From Lingula anatina (lineage: Eukaryota; Brachiopoda; Lingulata; Lingulida; Lingulidae): 33,643 nucleotides of DNA. The stretch spans positions 232,167 through 265,809 of the forward strand of contig NW_019775566.1 of assembly GCF_001039355.2 (NCBI RefSeq). Direction: 5' to 3'. Under the pieces are notes generated by a model. That model had not been told where the DNA came from. It was given only the letters and a program-made list of their open reading frames with translations, and ran no database searches. Shown here piece after piece: positions 1 through 11,291 of this stretch. A program made the translations under genes and the position numbers. Numbering within the stretch: position 1 is the stretch's first letter; each line of letters opens with the position of its first letter.

Positions 1-1158
1 ACAAAATATGGACTTGAGGAAAAAATAAACATTTTTTTCCTTTATATACTAAGCGATTTCCACTGAATGCCGAGAAGAATTTTTGTTTTAGAACTATCTG
101 CTCAATTGAGAGGGCATGCCAAATTTCTCATTTTTGCTCATGCTGAAAGAGAAGCATGCAATTTTTTTCTTTTTTGATAAATTGGCATGCAAATTGATCA
201 GATTTTCTATGGCATGACTTCAGCTTCTACGGTAATGATTTTTAAAAGACCCCCATTATTTTTATGCTGCATATTTAAAAGATTGAGCCTCTGAGTGTGC
301 AAGTTAAAGGGACAAAATGTAAGATTTTAAACTTTGTTTAACTTATCTGAAGACAGGCAATACTTTTTGATCATTTTAAACAGATAAATGCCATAAATTA
401 ATGTCACAAAAATAATTTATTTTATCACCTCCTTACAAATCTCGCCACCAGTCAGTCATCTTGACATTGTTTTAAATCGTGAGCGAACCAGAATTTAGTG
501 CATGAAGTGTCGGTTGAATTTGAAAAAAAAAGGAAAAAAAGCGCACTTAGGCATGAGTTTAATTCTCTCATATTCTTACAGAGTTATGGTGAATGCCAGG
601 AAAGGAGAATCAAAGGAGTATTAGTAAAAAAAATTCTAGGAAAAATTGTTTAGTATGAGTTTCAGATGATGAGTTACATGTACCAGCATCCTCTGTATGT
701 ACAAGATGAAAAATAAGTGGTGCACAGTGAATTTAACTTGAAGTTTTTAATTATTTAATGTTAAACTATGCCAGTTACATTATGTGTTCCCCGAAGAGTC
801 CGCAACAATAATTCAATCACTCACTGTCTGGGCAGTGTGGTTTGTGGATAATGGGTTCAATTTCCCTGTAAATTTTATGAAGAGAGGCACCGCCTACATA
901 CACTTGGGGGACCAATAGTGAAGGTCAGGTTGAGTTCTTTGGAAATGGTCACAAAATTTTACCTCTAGGCATGTTTTTAAAATTTTGAAAATAATAATAA
1001 TAATAATTTTTTACCCCAAAACATGATTGATTTTTATCAAAAAGAGAGACCAAGAGTTGGATGAAGGGGATGAAGTGGTTTGCAGGTATTTACATTATTA
1101 TACAAAACTGTTGCCTTGAAATTATCATGAGTAGCTATAGACTAAAATACAGTCCCCA
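1..1158. other. Non-coding, no gene seen
   Basis: AT-rich sequence with frequent stops in all frames. There is an ATA/ATT-type simple repeat near 990-1006 and short A or T runs. I see no exon with credible splice borders and no recognisable element. Confidence 0.6.
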
Positions 1159-1161
1159 TAA

Positions 1162-1687
1162 TGCCCCTATTTCACACAGACCATGAATCCCACAAATCGC
1201 CAGGAATCGACAAATTTCAGGATTCGTGAGATTTTGCCAATTTTCTGGGCTAATTCGACATGCTCTACGATTCAGTTACAATACAGGTGTGATAGTGTTT
1301 CGAATACTCGTGGGATTCGGCTGGAATCGCACAAATATTGTCCAGAAATTCACTATGATTTTTTGGAATCGGGAGTCAGTGGCCAAAATTTTGAACAGCT
1401 CAATATTTTTGCCACGAATTCCCGATTGATCAAGAAGTACAAGAACTGACTACGATTCAACCATGAATCCTGAAATTTTCAATTCCGTGGGATTCGTGGT
1501 CTGTGTGAAATAGGGGCATCAAAGTTTTCGCTACTAATTCCTGTTGGTCAAGGAGTGCAAGAACTGACTACGAATATATACGAATCTGTTAAGAACTTCA
1601 CGAACTGATTACGATTCAACCACGAATCCTGAAATTTGTCAATTCATGGCCATTCGTGGGATTCGTGGTCTGTGTGAAATAGGGGCA
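1162..1687. mobile_element. MITE with 3-bp TAA target duplication and duplicated right end
   Basis: The left terminus reads TGCCCCTATTTCACACAGAC and its inverted match closes the element at 1687. A second inverted match ends at 1518. The outer copy is flanked by TAA on both sides (1159-1161 and 1688-1690), so the outer boundary looks like the true one, with 1519-1687 a diverged tandem repeat of the right end. Three-base T-A-A duplications are typical of PIF/Harbinger elements, so a non-autonomous member of that superfamily is a reasonable guess. No transposase is present. The interior is rich in GAATC/GATTC, and its 88-codon open frame is incidental. Confidence 0.75.
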
Positions 1688-1690
1688 TAA

Positions 1691-3240
1691 GCATGCTCAT
1701 TTATTTAAACCCTTTTTATTGAGAGTGCATTTTCATGTTTGCACAATAAAAAATGTCACCCCTTTTAAATGCATTTTCACCTGGGAATGAAGACTTTTCA
1801 AGACCTTTTCAAGACCCCCTTGAAATACTACCTGTTCTACGTACCCATATATATCCTACCCAGGAATTCTAAATTATCCTGCACATTATCCTTGTATTCC
1901 TGGAATTTCAAAATCCCAACCAAGCACCCTTAAGCTATGTATTTTCTAGCTCAGGATTCTACATGTCCTACCCAGCTTTTTGTAGATTAAAGTTCTAATT
2001 TACTTCTCGTCATCCTTCATGTTTGCTGTAATTATTCTGGGATTCTGTTTAAGTCTACCCATCATATTCGATGAATATTTTCCACCGTGCAATGGAATAC
2101 TACATTTCCAGCCCATCATCCTGTGCATTTTGTATTCTGAATTCTTCCTGTACGTCACACCAGAGGATCCCAGTAGCGAATTTGGGGGGGGGGGGATCTG
2201 CCCCTGGATCCCATGACCCCACTCCTATGCCCCAACCTGTAGATTCTATGCCATTTACCCTGAGGTCCAATAAATTAAACCCTTTGGTCTTATGATAAAT
2301 ATCTTGCCCTTAATAAGTCCAAGATAGAATTAATGAATGTAATGCTTATATTTTGTCGAGTTTTTGTTATTGTCCTTAAATCTGTACAATTGCCTCCTCA
2401 AAATCCCTCAAGGGGAGAATGCTAATGAAATGTTTACAGTCTTCAACAGAATTGATGATGTGATCAGAATACAGAACACCAGAAGAAAGATCAATGACTG
2501 TCACAAAGATGCATTCACTGCAAAATATAATTTGAAAGATTTGTCTCTGAGGAGATATTAGTTTTGTGTATTGACAAATAGTGACTTTTGTTAATGCATC
2601 TATAAAATTTGTGCGTAAGTTACTAATGAATGTGGAATTGTATGTGAGCATGCACTTTTGCTATCCTAAAAATATATATAAAGCAAAATTTAACATAGCA
2701 TTAACATATATATATATAATATGTTAGGAGCTTGATCTGCATTGAAGTCAGTGATGCAGAAAGCATTAAAAAAAGATTTCAACAACTGTACATTAGTATA
2801 TAATCTATAATCACGTACCCTTGTTAATTTTTTGCAGATAATTGTAAAAACTATATATAAACATTGTGTACAGCATTCAGTATTCTAGCAATTAAATTCT
2901 AAACATTCAAGTTCTATTTAGACCTCACTGACAATGTTTATTGATTATTCAAAACCCCAACTTCCAATTAATTATGACCGCTGAATTAGGCAGTGCATTT
3001 CACCATTTCCTTCAGAGAGAGAGACAGAAGTTCAGATACAAGTTGATGTAATTATAGATCCTCAACAGACTGCAATGTGAAATGAAACTTAATTAAGTTC
3101 AGCCGCAAGTACTTAATAGTAGCCATGGTGATGATCAAAATTATTTGTCAAGAAATGATTTTTATAATATTTGTAACACTGTGTTGATGTTGTTTAACAC
3201 ATGGATGGTACTTGTCATATACCACAAGGGATATTGCACT
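1691..3240. other. Non-coding, no gene seen
   Basis: AT-rich intergenic sequence. It contains a G-run at 2184-2194 in a GC-richer patch, and a TA-rich stretch near 2700-2720. Short open frames at 2019-2295 and 2364-2651 have no family resemblance and no splice context. Confidence 0.5.
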
Positions 3241-3252
3241 CATGCAGTTTTT

Positions 3253-3335
3253 ATGTACAGACACAGATGTGTCTGTACATATTGCCATCACCTGCGTCTG
3301 TCGTCGCCGTCGTCGCCGTCGCCGATGCCGATGCC
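3253..3335 (+). mobile_element. Hairpin-plus-trinucleotide element end, copy 1
   Basis: A 28-base near-perfect palindrome (3253-3280, arms ATGTACAGACACA and TGTGTCTGTACAT around GA) is followed by ATTGCCATCACCTGCGTCTG and then GTC/GCC repeats up to a single N at 3336 and about 30 T. The same order occurs inverted at 15577-15660. Hairpins next to microsatellites are known in Helentron/DINE-like non-autonomous elements of invertebrates. Assignment to that class is only a suggestion. Confidence 0.6.
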
Positions 3336-3336
3336 N

Positions 3337-3370
<34 letters not shown>

Positions 3371-3754
3371 ATTTTGGCGAGTTTATGTGATTCATCAGTC
3401 TTGTTCAGATTCCTCAATAAGTACACTAGCTAAATACTTGAGATATGTGTACCTTGATGACAAGAGAAATTGAATTAAAAAAAAGAGACAATAAAGAGAC
3501 AATATTTTTACCATTAATAGCCTGTCTAATTTGTTTTATAATGATTTGATGGAGAACTGGTACATTGAGACTGGCTAAGTGGAAACACGAGCTGCATTAT
3601 GACATCCCACTAGAGAGACTGTGCTTCGTAGGCACAATATGTGAGCAAATTGCAGTTAAATTTGTATGCTTGACAGACTAATAGAGCAGTCGTGTGTAAC
3701 TTTAAATTCCAGCATTAGGAACAAGGAAGTGCCAATGGGAATGGAACCCTAGCA

Positions 3755-3872
3755 ATAGTCCGAAGGTTCATTGGTCCGAATGTTCACTATTGAACATTTG
3801 GACCAACAAACCCTTGATTAAAAAACTGGTGAAAATGTTACGATTTTTCCGACCATGGAACCTTCAGACTAT
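3755..3872. mobile_element. Small element with nested inverted repeats
   Basis: Outer inverted arms ATAGTCCGAAGGTTC (3755-3769) and GAACCTTCAGACTAT (3858-3872) differ at one position. Nested inside is a 16-base hairpin, TTGGTCCGAATGTTCA (3771-3786) against TGAACATTTGGACCAA (3791-3806), with one mismatch and a 4-base loop. There is no coding capacity. It resembles a short foldback or MITE-type repeat. Confidence 0.55.
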
Positions 3873-4104
3873 TGAAACGCCCCCATGGGAACCGTTCAAG
3901 AAAGCCCATAGTGCAGACAGCCTCGCAATAGGTTGATTTCCACAATTATAACTTTATGGTTACACATTTCTCTTCTGTCTCCAGTAAGACGGCAGTTTTT
4001 ATGTTGTTTTTTCAAAGCCTGATCATTTGGATCATGAAACATTTGTATCACCCAAGCTGGATGGCCAATCTGATGGAATCACTACCCTTTGATATCAGTT
4101 CACA

Positions 4105-4375
4105 TTTAGAACAGCGGACTAACAGATCTGCAGATCAAACATGGCAACCCACTAAAAAGCTTGCCACTTAATTCCCAATTAGACACTGAATAGATTCCCT
4201 GCAGGAATTACTCAAGAAGAATTCAAGTGGGTCAGCCATATTTAATCGGCAGATCTGTTAGGCCCCATTCAAAATAGATGATCCGAGTACTAACTGATCC
4301 ACCAACTAAATATGGCTGACCGCACTTCAAAAGAGATGCTACTGATTCCTGATTGTCTCCTAACCTCATTCCATG
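4105..4375. mobile_element. Diverged copies of MITE family 2, head to head
   Basis: 4105-4275 matches, in inverse orientation, the elements at 10658-10832 and 13802-13971. Shared blocks include the AAGCTTGCC core, the TAGACACTGAATAGAT block and a TTCAAGTGGGTCAGCCATAT block. From 4261 a second partial copy begins with GGCCCCATTCAAAATAG in the opposite sense and fades out near 4375. Both are degenerate, so they are old insertions. Confidence 0.55.
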
Positions 4376-4506
4376 TTCCACGGACCGTTGCATGGTCCAA
4401 AAAAGTGAGGAAAAAAAGAAAATAAGCTTTAAAACTGAGGTGAACATCTCAATATAAGGTGCAGTGCACTTATAGAGTTGCTGCCAAATTAGCTGGCACT
4501 AAAATG

Positions 4507-4559
4507 TATCATATATATATATATATATATGACTAAGGCAATTGGGATCCATGATCAAA

Positions 4560-4610
<51 letters not shown>
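4507..4610. repeat. (TA)n, then C-run followed by A-run
   Basis: An AT dinucleotide tract lies at about 4509-4530. It is followed by 21 consecutive C (4560-4580) and directly by 30 consecutive A (4581-4610). Run lengths in such tracts are unreliable in draft assemblies. Confidence 0.85.
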
Positions 4611-4615
<5 letters not shown>

Positions 4616-4619
4616 AATA

Positions 4620-6613
4620 TGCAGGGATACCCTATGATAGGTCCTTGATTAATGTCACTCCTGAGGATGAAGTGCTGGTATCCATCTGGCTGAGGTTCCA
4701 TTGATTTTTTCAGAACTTGGGGATAGTATCAAACATGTACTAGTGTGGGTCTCCAGCTGTTCACAGTTTGAGAAAGTTCTTTAAAAAACTAATGTTATAT
4801 CATTTTATATTGGTTAAGGAAATCTGATTAACATTTTGTTTATAGCTATGTCATTTATTAAAAAATGCGTCTTTTATTGATTTGCATATGGTTTGGGGGA
4901 AAAGTTGCAAACATTAGGGAAGTTTCTTTTAAAGTTAGTTGGATTTCCTTTACGAAATAAACAAAATTACCAAGGAAGTGAAAAAACATTGAGGATTATA
5001 GTGATATGTGGTGATTTACCAAACAGAGTTCACAGTAGTCCAAAAAAATCAGCAAATGGCTTAAATATTTCATTTTAACATTTTTTTTCTTTATGTGGCT
5101 TAGTATCTTTTGATCAGTTTCTCAAAAATATTTTTTTCTCAGAAATTGCTGTTGACTGGAATGAGAATTATATGGCTATTAAAAACAAAAATATTGGCTA
5201 CAGTGCTTGAAACACTTATATAAACACTGGTATTTTGAAGCTTTGTTATGACAATCCTGGCAGTCTACAAATTGCTTTTTCAGGGAAGATTTATATTCAT
5301 TGAAATGACTTTTAGAAATATGAATCAATACTTATTGTATGGCTTGACTGTTTCATGAACATCTCACTGTGAATAATTTTGTTTCATACTCATTAAAATT
5401 TTCTACTGACAGTTCTTAAGAATTTGCTTCATGTCCAACCCCAACTTTCGTGAACATTGTAAAAGCCCATCCTAACCTCTTTTAAGGTACAGAAAAAAAT
5501 GTTCATGCCGTTTCCAGCATCTCGTAAATCTAATTCAGGATCAATTGAACTGGTCCCTTGAATGCAATCACATTTCCATTAATAATCTGGCTTTCAAGGA
5601 AAGCCACCACAAGTGGGCTGATCGTGGAAGAGTGAGTACGCATTGAAGACAGCTTGGAAGGAACTGAAAAAAGTAAGCCGCGGGAAAAGATTGTATTGCT
5701 TTGAAGTTTAGGTTAAGTGGAAGTTTGAAATTGTCTTGTTTTGGACTTTTAATTCTACTTACTATTTGATTTTTTTGTTGAGAAATTCTAAACTTATTAT
5801 GTCAAATATTGAAACATTTGAAACTTAAAAAAAAAACTTTTTTACGAGCGATCATTTGTGACTTACTATCAACAGTGACACATAATTTCTATGCAGATTC
5901 ACTGGAAATGTATTTGGAATTGTGCATTTTTTTCATGAATGAAAAATAGTGTAGACTCCTTTTACTTCTTAATTACTTAAATTATCTTCTTTTTTGAAAA
6001 TTTAAGTTGTAAGGAAGTACAAGTTTGATATAGAAGGAATTTTAAGGTTATTTTACGCAGCTATGGACTATTATTCTTTTTTGGGCAATTTATTTTCTTA
6101 ACTTTATCAAATTCATTTTTATGGGTTTTTTAAATTTATTATTATCATTATTATTATTATTTTGAATTTAGAATACTATTCTAAAATGTTATGCACTTGA
6201 AACAAACCAAAAAGTAAACAGTTTTACTTCATTCAAGTTGCAGTGCAGATAAAATTCTTTTCGAATAATCGATACTGTTAAACATTATCATATTAATTTT
6301 AGTTTATTTGAAAATTGAAAAGTCTGATGCAAAGATGAAATACACCAAGAAAGTGCAAAATTCAGTAATATACTTTGTTCTTCATTCAAACTACATTTCT
6401 GATCCAAATCATCTATCTGTTTCAAATTGATTTTGTAGCTTAACTGAAAAAACACTTAAATATTATTCACCAAAAGTTAAGTTTTTAATCAAACAAAAAT
6501 ATTAAGACAAAAAAAAACTTTGTCTCTTACATTCATTAAGATAAACTGTCTTTTCTCAGTTCATACAAAAGATTTATCACTCAAATACTCATTCGCTATT
6601 TCCACTCTTGCAG
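4620..6613. other. Upstream region of the EGF-like peptide gene, no exon identified
   Basis: AT-rich sequence with an ATT-rich trinucleotide tract near 6138-6162. A 5' untranslated exon of the peptide gene should lie here or further left, because its first coding exon begins at a splice acceptor. I could not place that exon. Confidence 0.4.
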
Positions 6614-6621
6614 GTCTCATT

Positions 6622-9495
6622 ATGGCCATTTCCTGGTTGCTGTACATTTCTGTGTTCTTGGCAGTCTTGATGGCTTTTGCTGCACAAATTCAAGGTAATT
6701 CGCCATCGGTATCTCAAATATTAATATTTCTGTTCTTTATGATTATTTGTAACCACTAAATTGCATAGAGATAATTGTAGATATGTCTTATTAACTAGAA
6801 CATACCTATAACTAGAATTATGTGGCTGTGGCAATATACACATATTTAAGGTATATCTTGTGAACTCTTACTAATCAGGCCTTATAAAGGGATTAGGTGT
6901 TTACCAACACTACCCGCAGTTCTTTTAGCACTAACACCCATATTAACCATCAAACCCACAATTTAACCAACACGCCGTACAGTTATTTAGCACCAACAAA
7001 GAGATACATAACACTGACATTCATCCGCTCTGGTGGTGCTGGTAAATTTGTGGGTAAATTCTGTAATCTTAGCACATTTCATCCAATGGCTCCCCAGAGA
7101 TGGAATGCTACTGACTTCAGGCTAAATAGACTTAAAGTTGGCCAAGTCCACTAATATTTCATCTAAAAGTTTAGACCAATTTTTGGTGAAAATCCCCATA
7201 CTGAGTGGATTTGGAAATTGCAGTTTCATTTCTGTTGTAAAATAGGGGGTGCCACATGAGAGGCAATTTTCCTCTCATTGCCATAGTAAATGCGAATTTT
7301 ATCTTCACATCACCAAGTTATTTTGAATTAAAAGACTCTAGGGAGAAACAATCACCTCCCATTTTGCTGAAATAATCTTATCCAAGTTAATTGGTTCTGC
7401 TACAGGAAAGGAAAGCATGTTCACTTACACTTGGGTCAAAAAACCTATTAAAAGCAATTTATGTCAGAAATTGGATTAAAAGCTCATATTACTGAGTGTC
7501 GATAGCAATGAAGAAAAGTAGAGCAACAGTTATGTAATTACATAAATTGTTTTTTTTTCTAATTAAATCATTTATGGCTGAATTTGAGATCTGAGACAAG
7601 ATGTTTATCTTTTAGACAGCCACAAATATGACGGAAAAACATCAATTCACTGAAGATCCGGGATAAATTAAGTATATCATAATTTTTGTTTCATTTAGAT
7701 CCACTGAACTCCTTCACAAAATTCCAACACTTGAACCACATCAATATTATAAATTGGGCAAAATCATATTTTATAATTTTTTTTACCTTTTTATTGAAAT
7801 ACATAACAGGAAAAAATTTCAGGCATAATTTTGGTTTGTAAGAAAGAAAAAGGAAATTATGACTTTATGGTGGCCTTACGACCTCGGCTGTCTGGATTTC
7901 CAATTTAAATTGATTTTATATAAAAAAAAGGTCTGAAATTTGGAAACTCAGGCAAAAGCTTGAAAGATGCATTCTCATTCTTTTTTTTCTTTTCGCTCAG
8001 TGGGAATTGCATTAACCCCCATTTTTCATCACAATTGATCTGACCATCCTTTAAATTCTGTAATCTTAGCACATTTCATCCAATGGCTCCCCTGAGATGT
8101 CAAAGAGACAAGTTGTTAACCAGAAAACATCTCTTGAAACCATTCCGGGGTAATGAACTGGCACCATCAAAGCCACAAGACTTTTAAATGCTTCCGCCTC
8201 ATCTTTTAGGGTGCTTTCCCAGAGATTTAGATCGATCTAAAGATTAAGATTTAGATCGACCTAACTCCCTGGGGGTTCACGCTAAATTGCAGTCACCCGA
8301 GCGGGCACCATAGTTAATTACTCCCTTACAGCTTTTAGTAGGCGGGACAGACGCTTAAGCCGGCCAAGCTGACAGTAATCTAGTGAGACTCCCCACAGGG
8401 ATAGATCGATCTAAAAATCTATGGAAATGGGGTGTTAATGGCAGTTTTTTTCAATAAGCACACTTAAGGGATATACCTTGAAATGGTTATTTCATTTTTA
8501 AATCAGCAATTCTCAAATTTTTGTGGATTTGTCAAAATGGGAGATATTAGTGGACATCTTTTTTAAGAAAATACCTATCAGCCCATTAAGGGAATTTTGA
8601 ATCATCAGTTTCAGAGAAAATAAAAAATATATGTCAATGATGTGAAGCAAATAAAGACAAACCTCCATAGAATTTCTTTTAATTTTTGGGCGATAAACTC
8701 ACTTGTAAATTTTATTTTCATTTTCTAAATTATTCTAATGTCTACACATAATATCAGTAGCCAAGATGAATTTTGTAAAATCATAATATGGAAAGACTTA
8801 GCAATTTTACTGAATTACCAAGTAGTAATTATACTCTGATAGTAGACAAGTAGATAGCTTATAATTACAAAATATGCTGTGATTGTAATTTGTACATAAT
8901 CCCTATTGCATTGTGTTTTAGGGTGCATTCCCATAGATTTTAGATCGATCTATCCCCGTGGGGAGTCTCACTAGATTACTGTGAGATAATCCGGCTTAAA
9001 TGTCCGTCCTGCCTACTACAAGCTGTAAGGGAGTAATTGACTTTCGTGCCCTCTCGGCTGACAATTATTTATTTAGCGTGAACCCCCGGGGAGTTAGGTC
9101 GATCTAGTTGGATTGATCTAATCTCTGGGAATGGGGTCTTAGACACAATTTTGGATTGTACAAAAAAGAAAATGGCAATTTCAAATGAAAAAAAGAAAGA
9201 AAAAGAAACATATCTGGTATTAGGATGCAATAATGTTCTTGCTATTCAAAAATAAATGTACAGTAATACATCATTTGTTGCAGGAAGAGCTATGGACTTT
9301 GATGAAATGGATGACTACAAGCGTGGTATGCGTCCCTCAATCATCAAATTTCCCTGCAGTCCTTCCACCATGAAGTGCATGAATGGCGGAAAGATGTTAA
9401 AAGTTGTTCCGGGCCCAAACGGAATGATCTGCATGTGCTCTTGCCGCGTGGGCTGGACTGGCCCTATGTGTGACAGCCCTAATTATTTCCTCTGA
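6622..9495 (+). CDS. Secreted cysteine-rich EGF-like peptide, 94 residues, two coding exons
   Basis: Exon one (acceptor TTGCAG ending at 6613, coding from ATG 6622 to 6694, donor GTAATT) encodes a hydrophobic signal peptide, MAISWLLYISVFLAVLMAF, and ends after one base of a codon. Exon two (acceptor TTGCAG ending at 9283, coding 9284-9495) completes that Gly codon in frame. After an acidic segment (residues 29-35) comes a dibasic KR at 37-38, a possible processing site. Cysteines are at 49, 56, 74, 76, 78 and 87. The end, C-S-C-RVGWTGPM-C, is the classic EGF C-terminal loop, and NGG after the second cysteine is also EGF-like, but the third cysteine is displaced from about residue 61 to 74. 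Possible polyadenylation signals are at 9773, 9806 and 9939. A secreted signalling or defence peptide is plausible; the function is unknown. The joint reading frame is well supported by phase. Confidence 0.8.
7055..8099 (+). repeat. 48-bp direct repeat, two copies
   Basis: 7055-7102 and 8052-8099 match at 47 of 48 positions (from TAAATTCTGTAATC through GAGATG). The flanks do not match. Both copies lie in the intron of the EGF-like peptide gene and are probably fragments of the same dispersed repeat. Confidence 0.8.
8209..8434 (+). mobile_element. MITE family 3, copy 1
   Basis: Terminal inverted repeats read GGGTGCTTTCCCAGAGAT at the left and, inverted, CACCCCATTTCCATAGAT at the right. TTA flanks both ends (8206-8208, 8435-8437). 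TAGATCGATCTA motifs lie just inside each end. There is no coding capacity. The 3-bp TTA duplication suggests a PIF/Harbinger-type non-autonomous element. It is an inverted relative of 8921-9138. Confidence 0.75.
8921..9138 (-). mobile_element. MITE family 3, copy 2, inverted relative to copy 1
   Basis: Termini are GGGTGCATTCCCATAGAT and, inverted, GACCCCATTCCCAGAGAT, flanked by TTA (8918-8920, 9139-9141). Interior blocks such as GAGTCTCACTAGATTACTGT match copy 1 in reverse. It lies about 145 bp upstream of exon two of the EGF-like peptide gene. Confidence 0.78.
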
Positions 9496-10657
9496 GCTTT
9501 AACAAGTCACTGCATTTTTTATTAAGAGGACCTGGGAACATATGAATTTTCTTTACCACAATTACAGTTATATTATTAAACTGACCATTTTTATATCTGT
9601 TGATGTCAGTAGTCTGGTCTAATTCAGCAAATTATTCTCTACGTGTATTCAGTGTTAATACACTTTGATGGGAAAAGTTGTCCAGATTTTATGAACAGCG
9701 AAGGATTTGATCCCTTTTAATCAAATATCAAATTTAAAACATCATAAAAACAATATTTATTCAATTTATCGTAATAAATTGCAGCCATTTCAAAATGAAA
9801 TAGAGAATAAAAAGGTTTTTGGTCAATGAAAGCACTTGGAATCATTGTGAACAGTAACAATATATCATCTTGAACTTAATATTTACAAAATGGTGTAGTA
9901 TCTCTGTGGCCAGTTGAATAGGCCCAGCCACCCAAGTCAATAAACTATTTCATGATATACGATTCTTTCATTTTATACAAAGCATATAATTTTATTATGA
10001 AATGGATTCATGTTTGTGGCATGTATGTAGTTTCAGAGCTGTTGGAAAGGTAAATGTCAGAAGTTTAAATGTAAGGAAAAGCTATCTGCATTTCTATATG
10101 ACACATTGCAAATATGCCCAGTTCTGTATTTGGAAGTGAAGTTGGCTGAATTCGTCTGCTGGGCTTTGTAACAAAAAGCAGGATGACTGAAATCTTAGTT
10201 TCTGATAGAATTTATGTCTAAATCTACATTTTTCTTATATTTGTGATTTTTCAACTATTCAATGAAAGATATGAAGAGGTTGCTTAGTTGAATAAAGTGC
10301 ATGTTGCAAATTTATTTCTATTGTTGTGTTTGATGTCCAAAGCTGTGGTAAAAAGGATAACCTTTCATTCAGTAAGTTAGCTTAGTTCTTTAGTAAAGTA
10401 AGACATAGACTGAAGTAAAAACATTGAAATAAACAACAAAAATTTTCTCTGCATTTCCTTTGCTTATTTTTTCATTTTCAAAGTAATATGTTAAATTATT
10501 CTGTTCAGTTCAATTTTGAAAATTCAAAATACACAGCCCACAAAGTAATCAGTAACTCATGTAGTTAAACAATGCAATTTTTCACTTGGAACATCAACAG
10601 GCACTATGCAATCAGACATACACTGTACCAGCAGGTCTGATGGTGCATAGTCACAAA
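9496..10657. other. 3' untranslated and intergenic sequence
   Basis: AT-rich sequence. AATAAA signals at 9773, 9806 and 9939 may end the transcript of the EGF-like peptide gene. No further coding sequence was seen. Confidence 0.5.
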
Positions 10658-10832
10658 GGCCCCATTGAGAATAGGGTACTAACTAGTCTAAGGGATAAAT
10701 ATTGCCGAACCACTTGAATACTTCCCCAGGGGATATCTATTCAATGTCTATTAGCAGATTAGACGGCAAGCTTTGTAGTGGGTCACCATATTTGACCCTC
10801 GGACTAGTTAGTCCCCTATTCTGAATGGGGTC
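10658..10832 (+). mobile_element. MITE family 2, best-preserved copy
   Basis: It starts GGCCCCATTGAGAATAGGG and ends with the inverted match CCCTATTCTGAATGGGGTC. ACTAACTAGTC and GACTAGTTAGTC form further inverted subterminal blocks. Relatives are at 4105-4375 and 13802-13971. The element is about 175 bp and has no coding capacity. Confidence 0.75.
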
Positions 10833-11037
10833 TAAATGTAAGATTATCAAATACCCTAATTTGACAAATGGTGTCTTTAAAAAACTTAAAAAGGTTACAA
10901 ACTAAAGATAATTGATAGTTCTTCCAAAGATAAGTCTTCCTGGTTTACACTCTCAGGGGTAATCTCATGGAGATAGAAGTTCTAAGTATGGTTCCCTTGT
11001 GACAACAGTAACACCAACAGCTGACACTGTACATCTA

Positions 11038-11291
11038 AAACCCCATTCCTATACCTAGATCGATCTAGCAGGGTCGACCCATCTTCGAGGGGTTTCTTGC
11101 TAAATAGCACTCAGCTTAAGCGGCTCTGATGTATGGCACATCTACTGAAGCTGTTAGGGGGTAATTAACTTTCTTTTAGCAGCTTCAGTATTCATCCCAG
11201 ACATCTAAGCTGCTTAAGCCGATTTAGCCAGAGTCCCTCCCCTTGGAAATTGGTCGATCCTGTTAGATCGAACTAGGTATGGAAATGGGGA
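11038..11291. mobile_element. MITE family 3, divergent copy 3
   Basis: The ends (AAACCCCATTCCTATACCTA and its inverse) carry the family's AGATCGATCTAG subterminal motif. CTA flanks both sides (11035-11037, 11292-11294). The interior has diverged: it keeps the TAATTAACTTTC-like and GCTTAAGC-like blocks but is otherwise different from copies 1 and 2. Confidence 0.65.

Noticed and set aside
830-900. tRNA-like GGTTCAATTTCCC segment
   Set aside because: No acceptor stem or D-arm can be formed around it.
1183-1449. 88-codon open frame on the plus strand
   Set aside because: It lies inside the MITE at 1162-1687 and is made of its GAATC-rich repeats, with no coding features.
2184-2194. G-run as a possible quadruplex regulatory site
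   Set aside because: A single homopolymer run with no further G tracts at suitable spacing.
3145-3433. Frames with poly-Arg or poly-Phe tracts on both strands
   Set aside because: Products of the GTC/GCC microsatellite and the poly-T run, not protein genes.
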